The notes below the pieces were generated by a model. The model saw only the letters and a list, made by a program, of their open reading frames with translations, had not been told where the DNA came from and ran no database searches. DNA of 64,000 nucleotides from Undaria pinnatifida (lineage: Eukaryota > Sar > Phaeophyceae > Laminariales > Alariaceae). A program made the position numbers and the translations under genes. This document shows, one piece after another, positions 54,149-64,000 of this stretch. Position 1 is the first letter of the stretch; the number at the start of each line of letters is the position of its first letter. The stretch covers positions 124,001 through 188,000 of the forward strand of contig JABAKD010000036.1 in the NCBI GenBank assembly GCA_012845835.1. The letters run 5' to 3'.

Positions 54149-56150
54149 AATCGGGTTGACCTCCCCGAATTCCTTCTTGTCTATTGCTGCTGCTGGTGCT
54201 GTATTCTTGACTGCTGAAGCTGCTGGTCTGCCAGCTTGACTGGTGTGGCTATTTCTGCATGCTCGGCTGCTGTTGCTGCCATCGCAGGCTCCCTGCCCCT
54301 CCTGTCCGACGTATCCCCCCCCCTTGTTCCTGTGGCACCTCGCCTTGCTGCTGCTGCTGCTGTCGCTGTGCGTCCGTGCCATGCGGTCGATGCTGAGCGC
54401 ACCCCTGCTGCTGATGCTGCGGCGACGCCCATGCCGGGTCCCACGATGCCTGTGATGGCCCGGAAAAAAAAAAGCTGTGAGCTTCCTGTTATCCCGTCCC
54501 GCCCCTGCTTCCTGCCGATACAAACTCCCTCCACCCGCCGATAGGGGGCGCCAAGATTCCGCTCGCGGGGAAGAATCGTCGTGATAAGGAGGAGAGACAT
54601 GTTGCGTGGAACGGGTCTGCTCGCGGTGCCTATCCTTCCTGGCGACGTACGACTACCCTACCGTCACGGGCTGGTGACATGCTACCACCCCTACCCGACC
54701 CGTCACTTCCTCTACCCCGACCGCGTGTGAGATCCATCGCGCTCCTGTTGTCCAGCAACTTGCAAAAACTGTGCGCTTCTACTCGATCTACCAAGGTTTG
54801 AGAGCGTATTCCGACGCACTCTATCGTCGCTTGATGTTGTCGACCTCTTCGCCGCTTCCGGCTGCCCCGCTTCCTGAAAAGAACAAGAAAAAGCAAATCT
54901 TGACGACCCCGGACGTCCCTTGCCCTGTGCCACGGTCTTTTTGAGCTCGTGGAGGCCCTCGCCCGTTCGCTAATTTTTATTGGTAACTCTGCTGCACCGA
55001 CGATCCCACGCTTCAAACAGCTCTACAGGTTCTTGCTGACATCTGACACTTCGTTATCCTCTCGGCTTCATATTCATGTGGAACTTTCATTTTCTCGATC
55101 ATTACCCCGTACCAAACATCCCTCTATCCTACATGGAAAAAACCCGCGAGATTTCGTTCGTCTACTGTTATATCTTTCTACCCGTTACTCCCAAACACCA
55201 GGTTGCCCCAACGACAACCTTCGTATTCTGAACATAAAAAAAAACATATTTCCACCCTTCGATCGACCCATCCAAAATCCAGCACAGCCTGCGTCCGTGC
55301 TGCTGCTTCACATAGAGAGGCGAGCTCCTATGTGGTCACAAACTGCTAGAAGACAACACGTACATGACGGCGATGAACGCACAAATGCATACACTCCGTA
55401 TATTTTTCTTCGTCCGATTTTGTATCCTGTGCACTGCTGCTCTCTGTTCGATATAGCTTGTCTCAACGAACAGCCTAGCAATAAGTTACGGTTACATACG
55501 TTGTGTCACGGAGGTAAGTTACAGGGATCGTCCCGTGGTATCACACACGAGCAGTCCCACGGGTATGTACGAGTGGGCACGATGCGAGGAGGTGTAGGTA
55601 TTCGGCTACGAGCGGTTGTTCCTGGGCTGTGGAGAGTTGACCCACATGACCCACTCCACCTTTCCCCCTGCATTCTTCTACCCCTTTCCGGGCCGACATA
55701 ATAAAGATATCTTAAACTATCTTCTACACACTGCGTGTTGCAGTCCCTCGCTCACAGCCTAGTGTGGCTGTTGGGAGCTTATTCATCCATCGCATATCAG
55801 CGCTAATTGAACACTCTCGAGCTTCCTCCCAGTAGGAGTACTGAGTAACTCAAATCGGGGGTGACGTACACAGCCGCCCCTTCTCCCCCGCCCCCACTAC
55901 GGTACGTGCCTTCATTTTTAAAGAGAAAATAATTTAATCGCGGCACTTTCTTCCCTCGTCGACCCGTCGACTCGCATCGAATATTGTGCCCATACCTTGC
56001 TACACCCCACGCTGCTCTATCTACCAGGTAGTGTTCTAGGCGCTCCCATTAGCTGATTGATGACGATGATCCTCTTTATATTTCATTTATTTCTGCTAGT
56101 AGTATTAATATTCTTAAAATATCACTACTACTACTATACTATTATTATAA
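54149..56150 (-). mobile_element. R10 right copy: inverted A-repeat plus gag remnant
   Basis: It has the same structure and limits as 43056-44722. On minus, the A-like repeat is from about 55229 and the gag-like Gln-rich region runs to about 54149. Bases 55240-56150 match 44258-44722 but include about 400 bp not present in the left copy. It ends in a 'ctactactactatactatta' tract beside R1. A minus frame at 54181-54600 reads 'ERNLGAPYRRVEGVCI', like element 2's gag start. Confidence 0.7.
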
Positions 56151-56157
56151 AAATTAA

Positions 56158-57790
56158 AATACACTCCAGCTGTGAGATCGAAGATTTCGTCGAAACTCAT
56201 CTTTGCAAGCTGTGTGTGATACTCCGATCGCGCGCATTACGAGTTGTGTGTCCTCATTAAGGATATAGGTCGGCGACTCCCCTTACAGCTACAGTGTAGC
56301 TATCAGGGTCAACAGGATGATTTTAGTCAGTCTGTGCGCGGAAACTATAAAACCCGTTTCTGAGGGGGACAAAATCTGACAGCTGTGAAGGCAAAGGGGG
56401 GGCCTGGTTTTGATCAAAAGCGAGCGGGCTTGGAGGGGGGTGGGGGGGGGGGGGGGAAGGGGCAATTTGTGCATGTAAGCTATAAATCCTTTCGAGGGGA
56501 TAAATCTGACGGTTTTGGCACCAGTATATTATTGGGGGCGGGGGGGGGGGGGGGGGGGGGGGGGGGCAGCTCGATATGTGCCTGGAAACTATACATTATT
56601 TCGAGGGGATAAATGTGACATTTTTTGGAAATAATACATCAGTTTATCGTGTATATTCTGGGGTAAGTCGTACAATCAGTGAGTAAAGAGAGGGTGGAGT
56701 GTTCGAGGGGGTGGGGTTGGGATGGGTTGGGGGGGGAGGGTGGGGGGTGGGGGCGGGGGCGGGGGGCGGGGGGGGGGGGGGAAAGGGCTTTAGGTGAGGG
56801 GTTTGTTATACGTGTGGTGCTAGGTCTAGGCGAAGGTGCGGGTGATGGGGAAGAAAGGGGCGTTCGAGGCGAGGGGGGGGGGGACACAGCGGCATGGATG
56901 GCTCTCGGAAGATAATGAGGTGATATCCTGTGCGTGAAGTGTTTATTAATGTGGCGGATTTCGATATTTGGTGAGGCGTTTGAGTAAGGGAGAGCAAGAG
57001 GGGGGGGGGGGGAAGATTTTTTAGGAGGTTTAGGTCACAAATAATATTCAAATACACTTCGGCTGTGAGATCAAAGATATGTATCAGCTTGTTATACGCG
57101 TGGTGCTAGGTCTAGGCGATCGTGCAGGTGGTCGGGAAAGAGGGGGCGTTGGAGGGGGGGGGGGGGGGGGGGGGGGAACACAGCGGCATGGATGGCTCTC
57201 GAAAGATAATGAGGTGATATCCTGTGCGTGAAGTGTTTGTTAATGTGGCGGATTTTGATATTTGGTGGGGCGTTTGAGTAAGGGAGAGCAAGAGGGGGGG
57301 GGGGGGGGGTTTAGGAGGTTTAGGTCACAAATAATGTTCAAATACACTTCGGCTGTGAGATCAAAGATATGCAGCAGCTTGTTATACGCGTGGTGCTAGG
57401 TCTAGGCGATCGTGTAGGTGGTCGGAAAAGAGGGGGCGTTGGAGGGGGGGGGGGGGAGGGGGGGGGGGAATAATTGAAACCTTCGTCATGGATGGTCAGA
57501 AAGATAATTACGTGGTATCAACTGCGTATAGGTGTTTATTACTCAGACCGATTTTGATTGTGAGTGGGGCGTTTGGACAGACTGGGCGGAAGGGGGGGGG
57601 GGATCGGGGGACGGAGGGGCGGGGGGGGGGAAAGGGTTGGGGTTTGTTATGAAAAAGAGGTCAGTGGAGGGGGAGGGGAGGGGGGGGGGGGGGGGGGGGG
57701 GGGGCGGGACATTTCAATATGTGCGCGGAAACTATAAATGCTCAAAGGGGACAAACCTGACGATTGAAGCAATAAGACATCCCTTTATAT
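56158..57790 (-). repeat. R1 composite repeat with several poly-G tracts
   Basis: The first 240 bases are almost identical to 32829-33070. Three further module blocks follow ('gttatacgcgtggtgctagg', 'tctaggcgatcgtg', 'gggggcgttgg', 'acacagcggcatggatggct'), spaced about 240 bp apart (56810, 57090, 57380), so part of the repeat is locally amplified. Confidence 0.88.
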
Positions 57791-58744
57791 CATCTGGCTT
57801 GTAATGTTTACTATTCTAGAAGGTTTGATGTTAGATGCAGCATGCAACCCAGTGTTTAAGTGTAGTAAATAACGTGTTAAATCTTCATAGTTTGTTGTTG
57901 TATGATACATCGATCGAAAGCTAGAATATTTTATAGAATATTTGTAGGTACCATTATTTTCTGACATCGCTAATTATAAGAGATACCGTATTGTCAAATG
58001 CACTATTATTATAGTAGAAGTGTAGAACGGTGGGAACCAAGGAGCCACGCGAGAAGTATCCGAGGGTATCCAATACTAGACCACCGGGGCAACCGGCTTA
58101 AGAAACGCGTTGCAAATACAGCAGGCAAGGTAATTCGGCTATCTATGCAACGTCAACCGCAATGAGCACCCAGCGGGCAAAAAATAAATAACACGCGGTA
58201 TAAGATACAGTACATTTTATTTTATTTTTCTTCGGCGGATGGGGCAAAATTTTAGCTCACCACACTTCCACGTATTTTTATACACCACGTCGTGTGTCGA
58301 TTTACAGCACAACCAACAACTTGTAACTTTAAAACAACACTAGAAACCATCATGTCTGTTTCTGGTTTTTGACACTCCCGCTACATTGATTGTCAGGTGC
58401 TAAACGGAATGATTATTTATAGTAAGAAATAACAACAAAGAAAGAGAAAACATTATATTCATGTCGAGTTTTAATACATTTCATTCAAACTAGTGTAGTT
58501 CCCGCGTAAAACTAGCTAAACCATCAAGTCCGTGGTTACAGGACAGGCACCAGTCACTCCGGAGCGGAAGAATACTACTACTGCCTTGTTACCCCAGAGA
58601 AAAAACAAGGGAAACCAAAAGTGATACACGCTAAATACCTGGAATACGTCGCAGCTGAAGCAATTCATTCATGCGCCTAAAAACAAAAAACAAAGTGAAT
58701 CGGAAGTCTAATAATACAAGAAGACTATATTATAAAATATTATA
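57791..58744. other. No gene; R6 and R8 fragments
   Basis: Reversed R6 is at 58225-58310 ('cttcggcggatgggg', 'cacacttccacgtattttta'). A reversed R8-like block is at 58530-58680 ('aagtccgtggttacaggaca', 'ccagtcactccgga'). Otherwise the stretch is AT-rich and unremarkable. Confidence 0.45.
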
Positions 58745-58864
58745 ATACACTCCAGCTGTGAGATCGAATATTTTGTCGAAACTCATCTTTGCGAGCTGTG
58801 TGTGATACTACGATCGCGCGTATAACATATACTAGGTATTGCGATCTCACAGCTGGAGTGCGTT
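58745..58864. repeat. Short foldback R1 element
   Basis: 'acactccagctgtgagatcg' at the left and 'cgatctcacagctggagtgc' at the right form ~20-bp inverted ends around only about 80 bp of R1 end-module sequence. It shows that the R1 terminus can act as a terminal inverted repeat. Confidence 0.75.
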
Positions 58865-59478
58865 TTCTTTTTTTATAATGCCAGGTACTGCTCAGGTATC
58901 GCTTTGTTGCAATACTCAGTCAGATGATGCCGTGGCATCTCGGAGTTCTCCCGTCGCGATAACGATCTCCAAAATATATAAACTCTCACGCACGATACAA
59001 AATCCGGCCTGTGGTGGCAGGACAGACTTTGGAGTGGAAGAATATCCAACGAAAAAGGTCTCAGACTCTGTGGTCTCCTCTTGACTACCTGGACGCGCAC
59101 AGCAGTGTCCGTCTTGCGTGGTCTCCTGTTGAAAACGCGAAGAGAGAGGCTGTTCACAAGCGAATATCACAACGTCACAACACCATTTATTTGAGATATT
59201 TGAGGTATGATATAATGAAAATTTTAGTCTTCCTTTAGTGCCGATATATGCCAACCAACATCACCTGCGCTATATAGAGCACCGTGGCACAACGCTTGGG
59301 TGCGGTTACCTACTTTTACACTTACATATTAGAGAGTTGGAGTCCTGCAAATCGATTTCACCGGCATTGTAACGAACGTAGGCACAATATCAAATCGGCA
59401 CTATAAATAGGCATATGCCATGTATTCTGTGATAAGCCCACAGGGCGAAAAAAATGTTCTTTTTCATTTTGCGAAAAC

Positions 59479-59745
59479 ATGATATTCACGAACGTTCCAG
59501 ACCTGCTGCTCCTCCTGTGCCTGCTGCTTCTTGCTGCTGGCTGTTCCTGCTGCTTAGCGCACAATTCCGATTCGATTCCGGGTGGCGCAGAAGAGCGAAA
59601 AAAGTACAAGGCATTCGTCAATCACAAGCCAGTCCGACCCGGTCGCTGCTGCTGTGTGAGACCTCTGCGCCAAGAGGGGGGAAAATATCTACCACAAAGC
59701 GCGCGCCCCACGCGCTACCTGCTGCGTGGTGAGGAGGAAACATAG
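59479..59745 (+). CDS. Possible small secreted or membrane-anchored protein
   Basis: I do not recognise this 88-aa frame. It starts at ATG 59479 and ends at TAG 59743. Residues 9-20 are a leucine-rich hydrophobic run followed by 'AAGCSC', which resembles a signal peptide. The rest is basic with a 'CCC' cluster. The hydrophobic run comes largely from CTG/TGC-rich DNA, so chance is possible. No promoter, homologue or intron signal supports it directly. Confidence 0.2.
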   Translation: MIFTNVPDLLLLLCLLLLAAGCSCCLAHNSDSIPGGAEERKKYKAFVNHKPVRPGRCCCVRPLRQEGGKYLPQSARPTRYLLRGEEET

Positions 59746-59802
59746 CGCAAAGCTCTCGTCTGTATATATTAGTCAATACATCGGAGATAAAATCTGTTGG
59801 TG

Positions 59803-59810
59803 TATAAAAG
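59803..59810 (+). promoter_or_regulatory. Consensus TATA box
   Basis: 'tataaaag' lies in GC-mixed sequence and would place a transcription start near 59833-59840. An ATG with a good splice donor follows about 440 bp downstream. It is suggestive only. Confidence 0.4.
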
Positions 59811-60249
59811 AGGAGATCGGACTGAAAGGCGGGGCTAGGTGGAGCAGAACAGGTGCCTTGCTGCAGTAGCAGACCTCAGGCATCCACCAAACACTCTCTC
59901 ACCGCCGGAGAGGTCCCCTTTAAAGAAGAAGCGACGGGAGTGGTCTCGCCTGTATATGCTACAGAGGCTGTAGGACAACTACTGCTGTACACTAGGGGCT
60001 AGACTGGACTGGTTCGGGTATAGGGCTCTAGTGTGACGCATTTAAGACTGCACCGGCATTTTTGAGTGAGAAATCACTTGGAGTTAGTGGGGAGTTTTTT
60101 TCCCATTTGCGAAGGAGGTTTAGACTACCTTCCTATTGTGGGCTTACGGCTCTGCTAGAAGATCACCGAACGACTCGTTCGCTCAGCTCGAATAGCTCGT
60201 TGTCCTGTTGGGAGCCGCTGCCACTCTGGTGTCGGCGCGTACTTCCGAT

Positions 60250-60355
60250 ATGGCTACCAACCCTTTTCGTTGCTGTGAGCGGCGAACGGCGACGACGTCC
60301 GCCAAGAGGCCTCGGCTACGCCCCTTCCTGAGCGGCGCATCGCAAATCAACCAAG
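60250..60355 (+). CDS. Candidate first coding exon of a spliced gene
   Basis: ATG 60250 begins a basic peptide (MATNPFRCCERR..., with a nuclear-signal-like KRPRLRP). After 106 coding bases it reaches 'ccaag|gtgagt' at 60355/60356, a strong 5' splice site. A TATA box lies at 59803, so 59840-60249 would be a 5' leader. A possible acceptor is 'gctgtag' ending at 60647. Joining there keeps the frame and continues with another Lys/Ser-rich stretch (60648 to about 60810) that runs into repeat R1. No function is recognised. The acceptor has a weak pyrimidine tract, and the downstream exon is uncertain. Confidence 0.3.
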
Positions 60356-60814
60356 GTGAGTGCATCTCTTGTTCAGTGCCGTTTCCCTCGTTAACGCTTC
60401 ACTGTTTTAGTGCGAGCCTCCTGTTTAGTGCATTTTAAAATCGCTTAATTTCACGATATTGTCCTACACCAGTGAAGGATACTAACCTGAAATAGATTTC
60501 GGACTTTCATTGTAGTGCTGGTTTTGTCTTTCCATTAAGGCACCGCACTATGTGTACTTGACACGAGCGATCGCGAGTACTAACTGCTGTGATATCATGA
60601 CGACAATGTAGCTTGCCTGCTGAACGTACGTACCAGGTATGCTGTAGCACTGGTGTCATCGAAGCACAAAGTCAAGGGGTGCAAAGCTCTCCCTAAGAAC
60701 AGCTCGCGAAAAAGGGGCAGTGACTCGGCGATAGCGAGCGAGCGGTTGGCCTACCTTTCCAAAAAAAATGCGATATACGCTGCAGCTTCGAGTACTACTA
60801 AACCTGTACTATCG

Positions 60815-60960
60815 AAACATCTATCAAAAGCTCACCTTTGCAAGCTGCATGTCATACGTCGATCGAAATGGAAATATACTGCGCAGTTGTACCCTCGTGT
60901 ACCACATGATCAAGGATACACGTCGATGACTCCCCTGCTGATATATACGAGGCAGGCTCA
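60815..60960 (-). repeat. Diverged R1 end module
   Basis: 'atcaaaagctcacctttgca', 'agctgcatgtcatacgtcga' and 'caaggatacacgtcgatgac' follow the reversed R1 end module with many changes. Confidence 0.5.
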
Positions 60961-61249
60961 GTGATGATTAAGACTATCCGCCTCATTCTCTGCATGGGAA
61001 CCATAAACATAGCCCGCATGGAGTGGAACAGAAGCAGACAGCTACTGCTACTACTGCTATGGAACTCAGGTGCATAACAGCTGCCAGTACGAGTTGTTGG
61101 GTGCTACATTTGTTAGGGGCTTTCGCTTTTCTTGTAGAAGGTATAATATTAATAGTACGTTAGCTGAAATGGTCTGTACGCCGGTGGAAAAAATAAATAG
61201 AAATAGGCTAACGGTAACTATCGAGTGAGAAGCGAAGCCGACGTTGTTG

Positions 61250-61317
61250 GTTATATGGCACTACCCACTGAACCACGGAGTCAACCCTACGTTAGCCAGT
61301 GGGTAGTGCTATATAAC
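61250..61317 (+). ncRNA. miRNA-precursor-like hairpin
   Basis: Arms of 21 bases (61250-61270 and 61297-61317) pair with a single G-U in RNA, around a 26-base loop. The stem extends imperfectly by about three more pairs. The size and 21-nt arm suit a small-RNA precursor, but it could equally be a short foldback element. No expression evidence is available. Confidence 0.35.
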
Positions 61318-61429
61318 GAACACACATACCGGCAGATAGATGCATGATGCTGCCCGCACACTCCTTCACGTGTGGCAGGCCAGCAGATGTCTAGCCCAGG
61401 CCTGATTCTCGGCTAATCCTGCGTAGAGT

Positions 61430-61645
61430 CATGATGCAATACTGGACTGTCTCCCGATTTCACTTTTATATGTTTCTGGTGGAGGCATGAATTGCGTCAG
61501 CTGTGATATATGAGTGTACCACCTGGGGTTGACAAGTGTGTGTTTTTTCCTGGGGTATTCCTCAGCTCCAGAGTGACTGGAGCCTGTCCTGTGACCACGG
61601 ACTTGATCATGCGAGTTAATGTGAGAAAACAACAACAACTCGGTT
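61430..61645 (+). repeat. Dispersed repeat R8 copy
   Basis: 'gactgtctcccgatttcact', 'tggaggcatgaattgcgtca', 'ggggtattcctcagctccag', 'tgaccacggacttgatcatg' and a terminal 'aacaacaacaac'. It matches 62820-63030 closely. Confidence 0.85.
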
Positions 61646-61980
61646 AGTGTCGAGCGCTATTGCTTCTAAAATTGCTCATCTCTCTTGTGCTCCTGGTTAT
61701 ACTTTATGAACAACCACGGGTAAAGTCTAGTGTATCATAGTCCGAAGTAGATACCCAGGTGTATGAAAAGCGCAAACTTGCACATGAGGTACCTGTACAT
61801 ATGGTCAAATGAAGACCCACGGGATATATCATAGGCGTCTTGTATCGGGTGACGTTCGATGCACGTGATGCCCAATAAATATAGCTCTGCAGCGAAAGGA
61901 AACTGACGACTGTCTACGAATGAACATGGAGAAGGGGTATGAAAAACGTATAATACTTACAGTACTCGTATAAAATCACG

Positions 61981-62122
61981 TTTTCTTGTCTTGCCTTTTC
62001 TTGCTTTTTTTGTCTTTTCTTTTCTTTTCGTTCTTTTCCTTTTTCCTTTTCGTTTTTCGCTTTCTTCTCTTTTCTTTCCTTTCCTTTCTCTTCTCATTTG
62101 TTCTTTGTTTTTCTTTTCCATT
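61981..62122 (+). repeat. Pyrimidine-rich TTTTC/CTTTT tract
   Basis: About 140 bases, almost entirely C and T, with 'ttttctttt'-type units. The Lys/Arg-rich minus-strand frame in it is a composition artefact. Confidence 0.9.
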
Positions 62123-62149
62123 TAACTTGCGTCTGCCGTGCGTATGCGT

Positions 62150-62425
62150 GGTGATAGATACTACGTGTAATGTATACGTGGTAGTCTTCTTGGCTGGCAA
62201 GCGGTATAGTCGGTTTTCCCACGCGCGGGTAATGAGACGTATGCACACCAGCTATATACCTGGTACATCATAGAATGACTCCCGATTTCACTTTTATATG
62301 TTTCTGTTGGAGGTATGAATTGCGTCAGCTGTGATATATGCGTGTACCACCTTTGGTTTGTGTTTTTTCCCTGGTTTGCATGGAATGGTGCACGCACCCA
62401 TTTTCCAATTCAAGTAGAAAACAAC
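62150..62425 (+). repeat. Dispersed repeat R8 copy, 3'-truncated
   Basis: It opens with 'acgtggtagtcttcttggct', 'gtaatgagacgtatgcacac' and 'gactcccgatttcacttt', then reaches 'gtttgtgttttttccctgg' and diverges after 62370. Confidence 0.75.
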
Positions 62426-62689
62426 TACCGATTTTCAGGGTTGTAATACTACTAAAAGAAGGCGACGCCTGCACAAAATATTTGAGCGGAAGCCTGGTGT
62501 CATCAAACGTCTACATACACGTACGAGTAAAAAACTGAGTTGTTTCCGGCGTGAGTCGTACAGTGAAAGAGGAGGCGTTTTTCTGGTGTCATTTTACACC
62601 TTCTGGGCAGGCAATATTGAAGCTTTTCAATTGTTCGTCCATTGTCGCGACTCTCAAATCCCGTACCTACTTATAATACTGCTGCTGTA

Positions 62690-63030
62690 TCATGTTGTTG
62701 TAGTGTTTGTTGTATATACGCATGTACGTGGCAGTCTTCCTTGGGTGGCAATCGGAATATTTGGTTTCTCCAGGCGTGAGTAGTGAGACGTATGCACCGG
62801 CCTGGACCTGGCACATCGTAGACTGACTCCCGATTTCACTTTTACATATTTCTGGTGGAGGCATGAATTGCGTCAGCTGTGATATATGCGTGTACCACCT
62901 TGGGTTGTGGGTGTTTTTTCCCTGGGGTATTCCTCAGCTCCAGAGTGACTGGAGCCTGTCCTGTGACCACGGACTTGATTATGCGAGTTAATCTGAGAAC
63001 AACAACAACAGTGTTTGTTGTATACAAGTA
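62690..63030 (+). repeat. Dispersed repeat R8, longest copy
   Basis: It starts 'gttgttgtagtgtttgttgt', continues 'acgtggcagtcttccttggg', 'gtagtgagacgtatgcaccg' and 'gactcccgatttcacttt', and ends in 'aacaacaacaacag'. It has (GTT)n at one end and (AAC)n at the other. It is about 340 bp and non-coding. The class is not determined. Confidence 0.8.
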
Positions 63031-63159
63031 CCAGATACTGTGGTGTACAAGCAAAAAGTGGTCGCCCAATCCCTGAAAGATCAGACAGGATGTACTTAGT
63101 GGTCCCCCGACATATACTCCTACCAAAATATTGCTTTGTACAAATATAACACGTCAACA

Positions 63160-64000
63160 TGCTGCAGAAAGATGAGTTTTGATTTTACTCTCGACCTGAA
63201 ATCAGATGCAGAGAGCCTGCTGATGTGTGTTTAAAAAAAGTATTTTCAGGACGTCAGCCGTGAGTTCGACGAATTTCGGGTCAATACTCATCTTTGCAAG
63301 CTGCGTTGTTGGTACTTGTAATATAATATACTATGGGATTTTAATATTATATGTGACCTAAACCTCTTATAAACCCTCCCCCCCCCCCCCCCCCCCCTCC
63401 CCCGCCTTTTTTTTTTTTTTCCCTCGCTTTCTCTTGCTTAAACGCCCCACCTACTATCGAAATCCGCCACAGTAATAAACACTTGCACGCCCTGGATATC
63501 GCCTCGTTATCGTTTCAGAGCCGTCCATGCCGCTGCTGCAATTCCCGCCCACCCCCGTCCCCAACGCCCCCTCCTTCACCCACCACCCGCACCATCGCCT
63601 AGACCTAGCACCACGCGTATAGCCAACCCCTACATCTATGCGACCTAAAGCCGTCCCCCCCCGCCCCCGGCCCCCCCCGCCACATTCCTCCCCCTCCCCC
63701 ACAAGAAATATTCATAGTTTCCACGCACAACTAGACCTGCCCCACCCGTCCCCTCCCCCCCCCTCCCCCCCTCCCGCCCCCCTTTTGATCAAAATCACGC
63801 CCCCACTTCCTTAAAAACTCCTCCCTCCACTCACCGGTTATCGACTTACAGGATTCACTTGATAAACTGATGCATTTCCTTCCACAGCTGTCAGATTTTG
63901 TCCCCCTCAGAAACGGGTTTCATAGTTTCCGCGCACAGACTGCCGAACATCACCCTGTTGACCCTTATAGCTACACTGCAGTTGCAAGGGGAGTCGCCGA
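63160..64000 (+). repeat. R1 composite repeat running off the window
   Basis: The variant terminus 'ggacgtcagccgtgagttcg' is at 63249, poly-C tracts begin at 63378, and the full forward module order runs from 'aaacgccccacctactatcg' to 'ggggagtcgccga' at the last base. The end module continues beyond 64000. Confidence 0.88.

Noticed and set aside
61976-62248. Lys/Arg-rich 90-aa minus frame
   Set aside because: It is composition-driven by the TTTTC tract.

Overview
The window is eukaryotic nuclear DNA from an intergenic, transposon-dense region. It holds no operons and no long cellular reading frames. It does hold retrotransposon and transposase genes, tRNA-derived SINEs, foldback elements, large trinucleotide and other satellites, long poly-C/poly-G tracts, TTAGGG-type interstitial repeats and one TATA/ATG/splice-donor arrangement. 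The mariner relic is of the plant/stramenopile type and the retroelements are Ngaro/DIRS-order. A stramenopile such as a brown alga fits best, but this is inference and the species is not identified.

Layout. 1-14.4 kb: a mosaic of short dispersed repeats (called R2, R3, R4 and R9 here), a (TATGG)n array, a ~334 bp (TTG)n array and two telomere-like patches, with no convincing gene. 14.4-22.5 kb: a nearly complete tyrosine-recombinase retrotransposon (element 1) with the split direct repeat order A1 - genes - B1-A2-B2. It carries Gag, a CCCH zinc-finger frame behind an in-frame TAG, an unrecognised frame made of three ~500 bp tandem repeats, an RT-RNase H, and a tyrosine recombinase with all catalytic residues. 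22.5-41.6 kb: SINE copies, a poly-C/poly-G rich composite family (R1), a MITE whose empty site lies elsewhere in the window, and a 9-bp-unit satellite. 41.6-43.0 kb: a decayed LTR-type gag/protease relic. 43.0-56.2 kb: a second, RT-less Gag-recombinase element (element 2) with its own split direct repeats. A mariner deletion derivative sits in its A1 repeat and an array of small hairpins lies between A2 and B2. A 1.7-2.0 kb related repeat (R10), carrying an inverted A repeat and gag, occurs at both ends of this zone. 56.2-64 kb: more R1, a possible TATA promoter with a first exon, a miRNA-like hairpin and three copies of repeat R8.

How the parts work together. In element 1, Gag would package the RNA, RT-RNase H would copy it, and the recombinase would insert a circular DNA made through the split repeats. 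Element 2 keeps the repeats and the recombinase ancestry but has no RT and has frameshifts and a lost catalytic arginine, so any past movement needed help in trans. Nested insertions give a relative history: element 2 is older than the mariner insertion, and the R5/R6 composite is older than the MITE in it.
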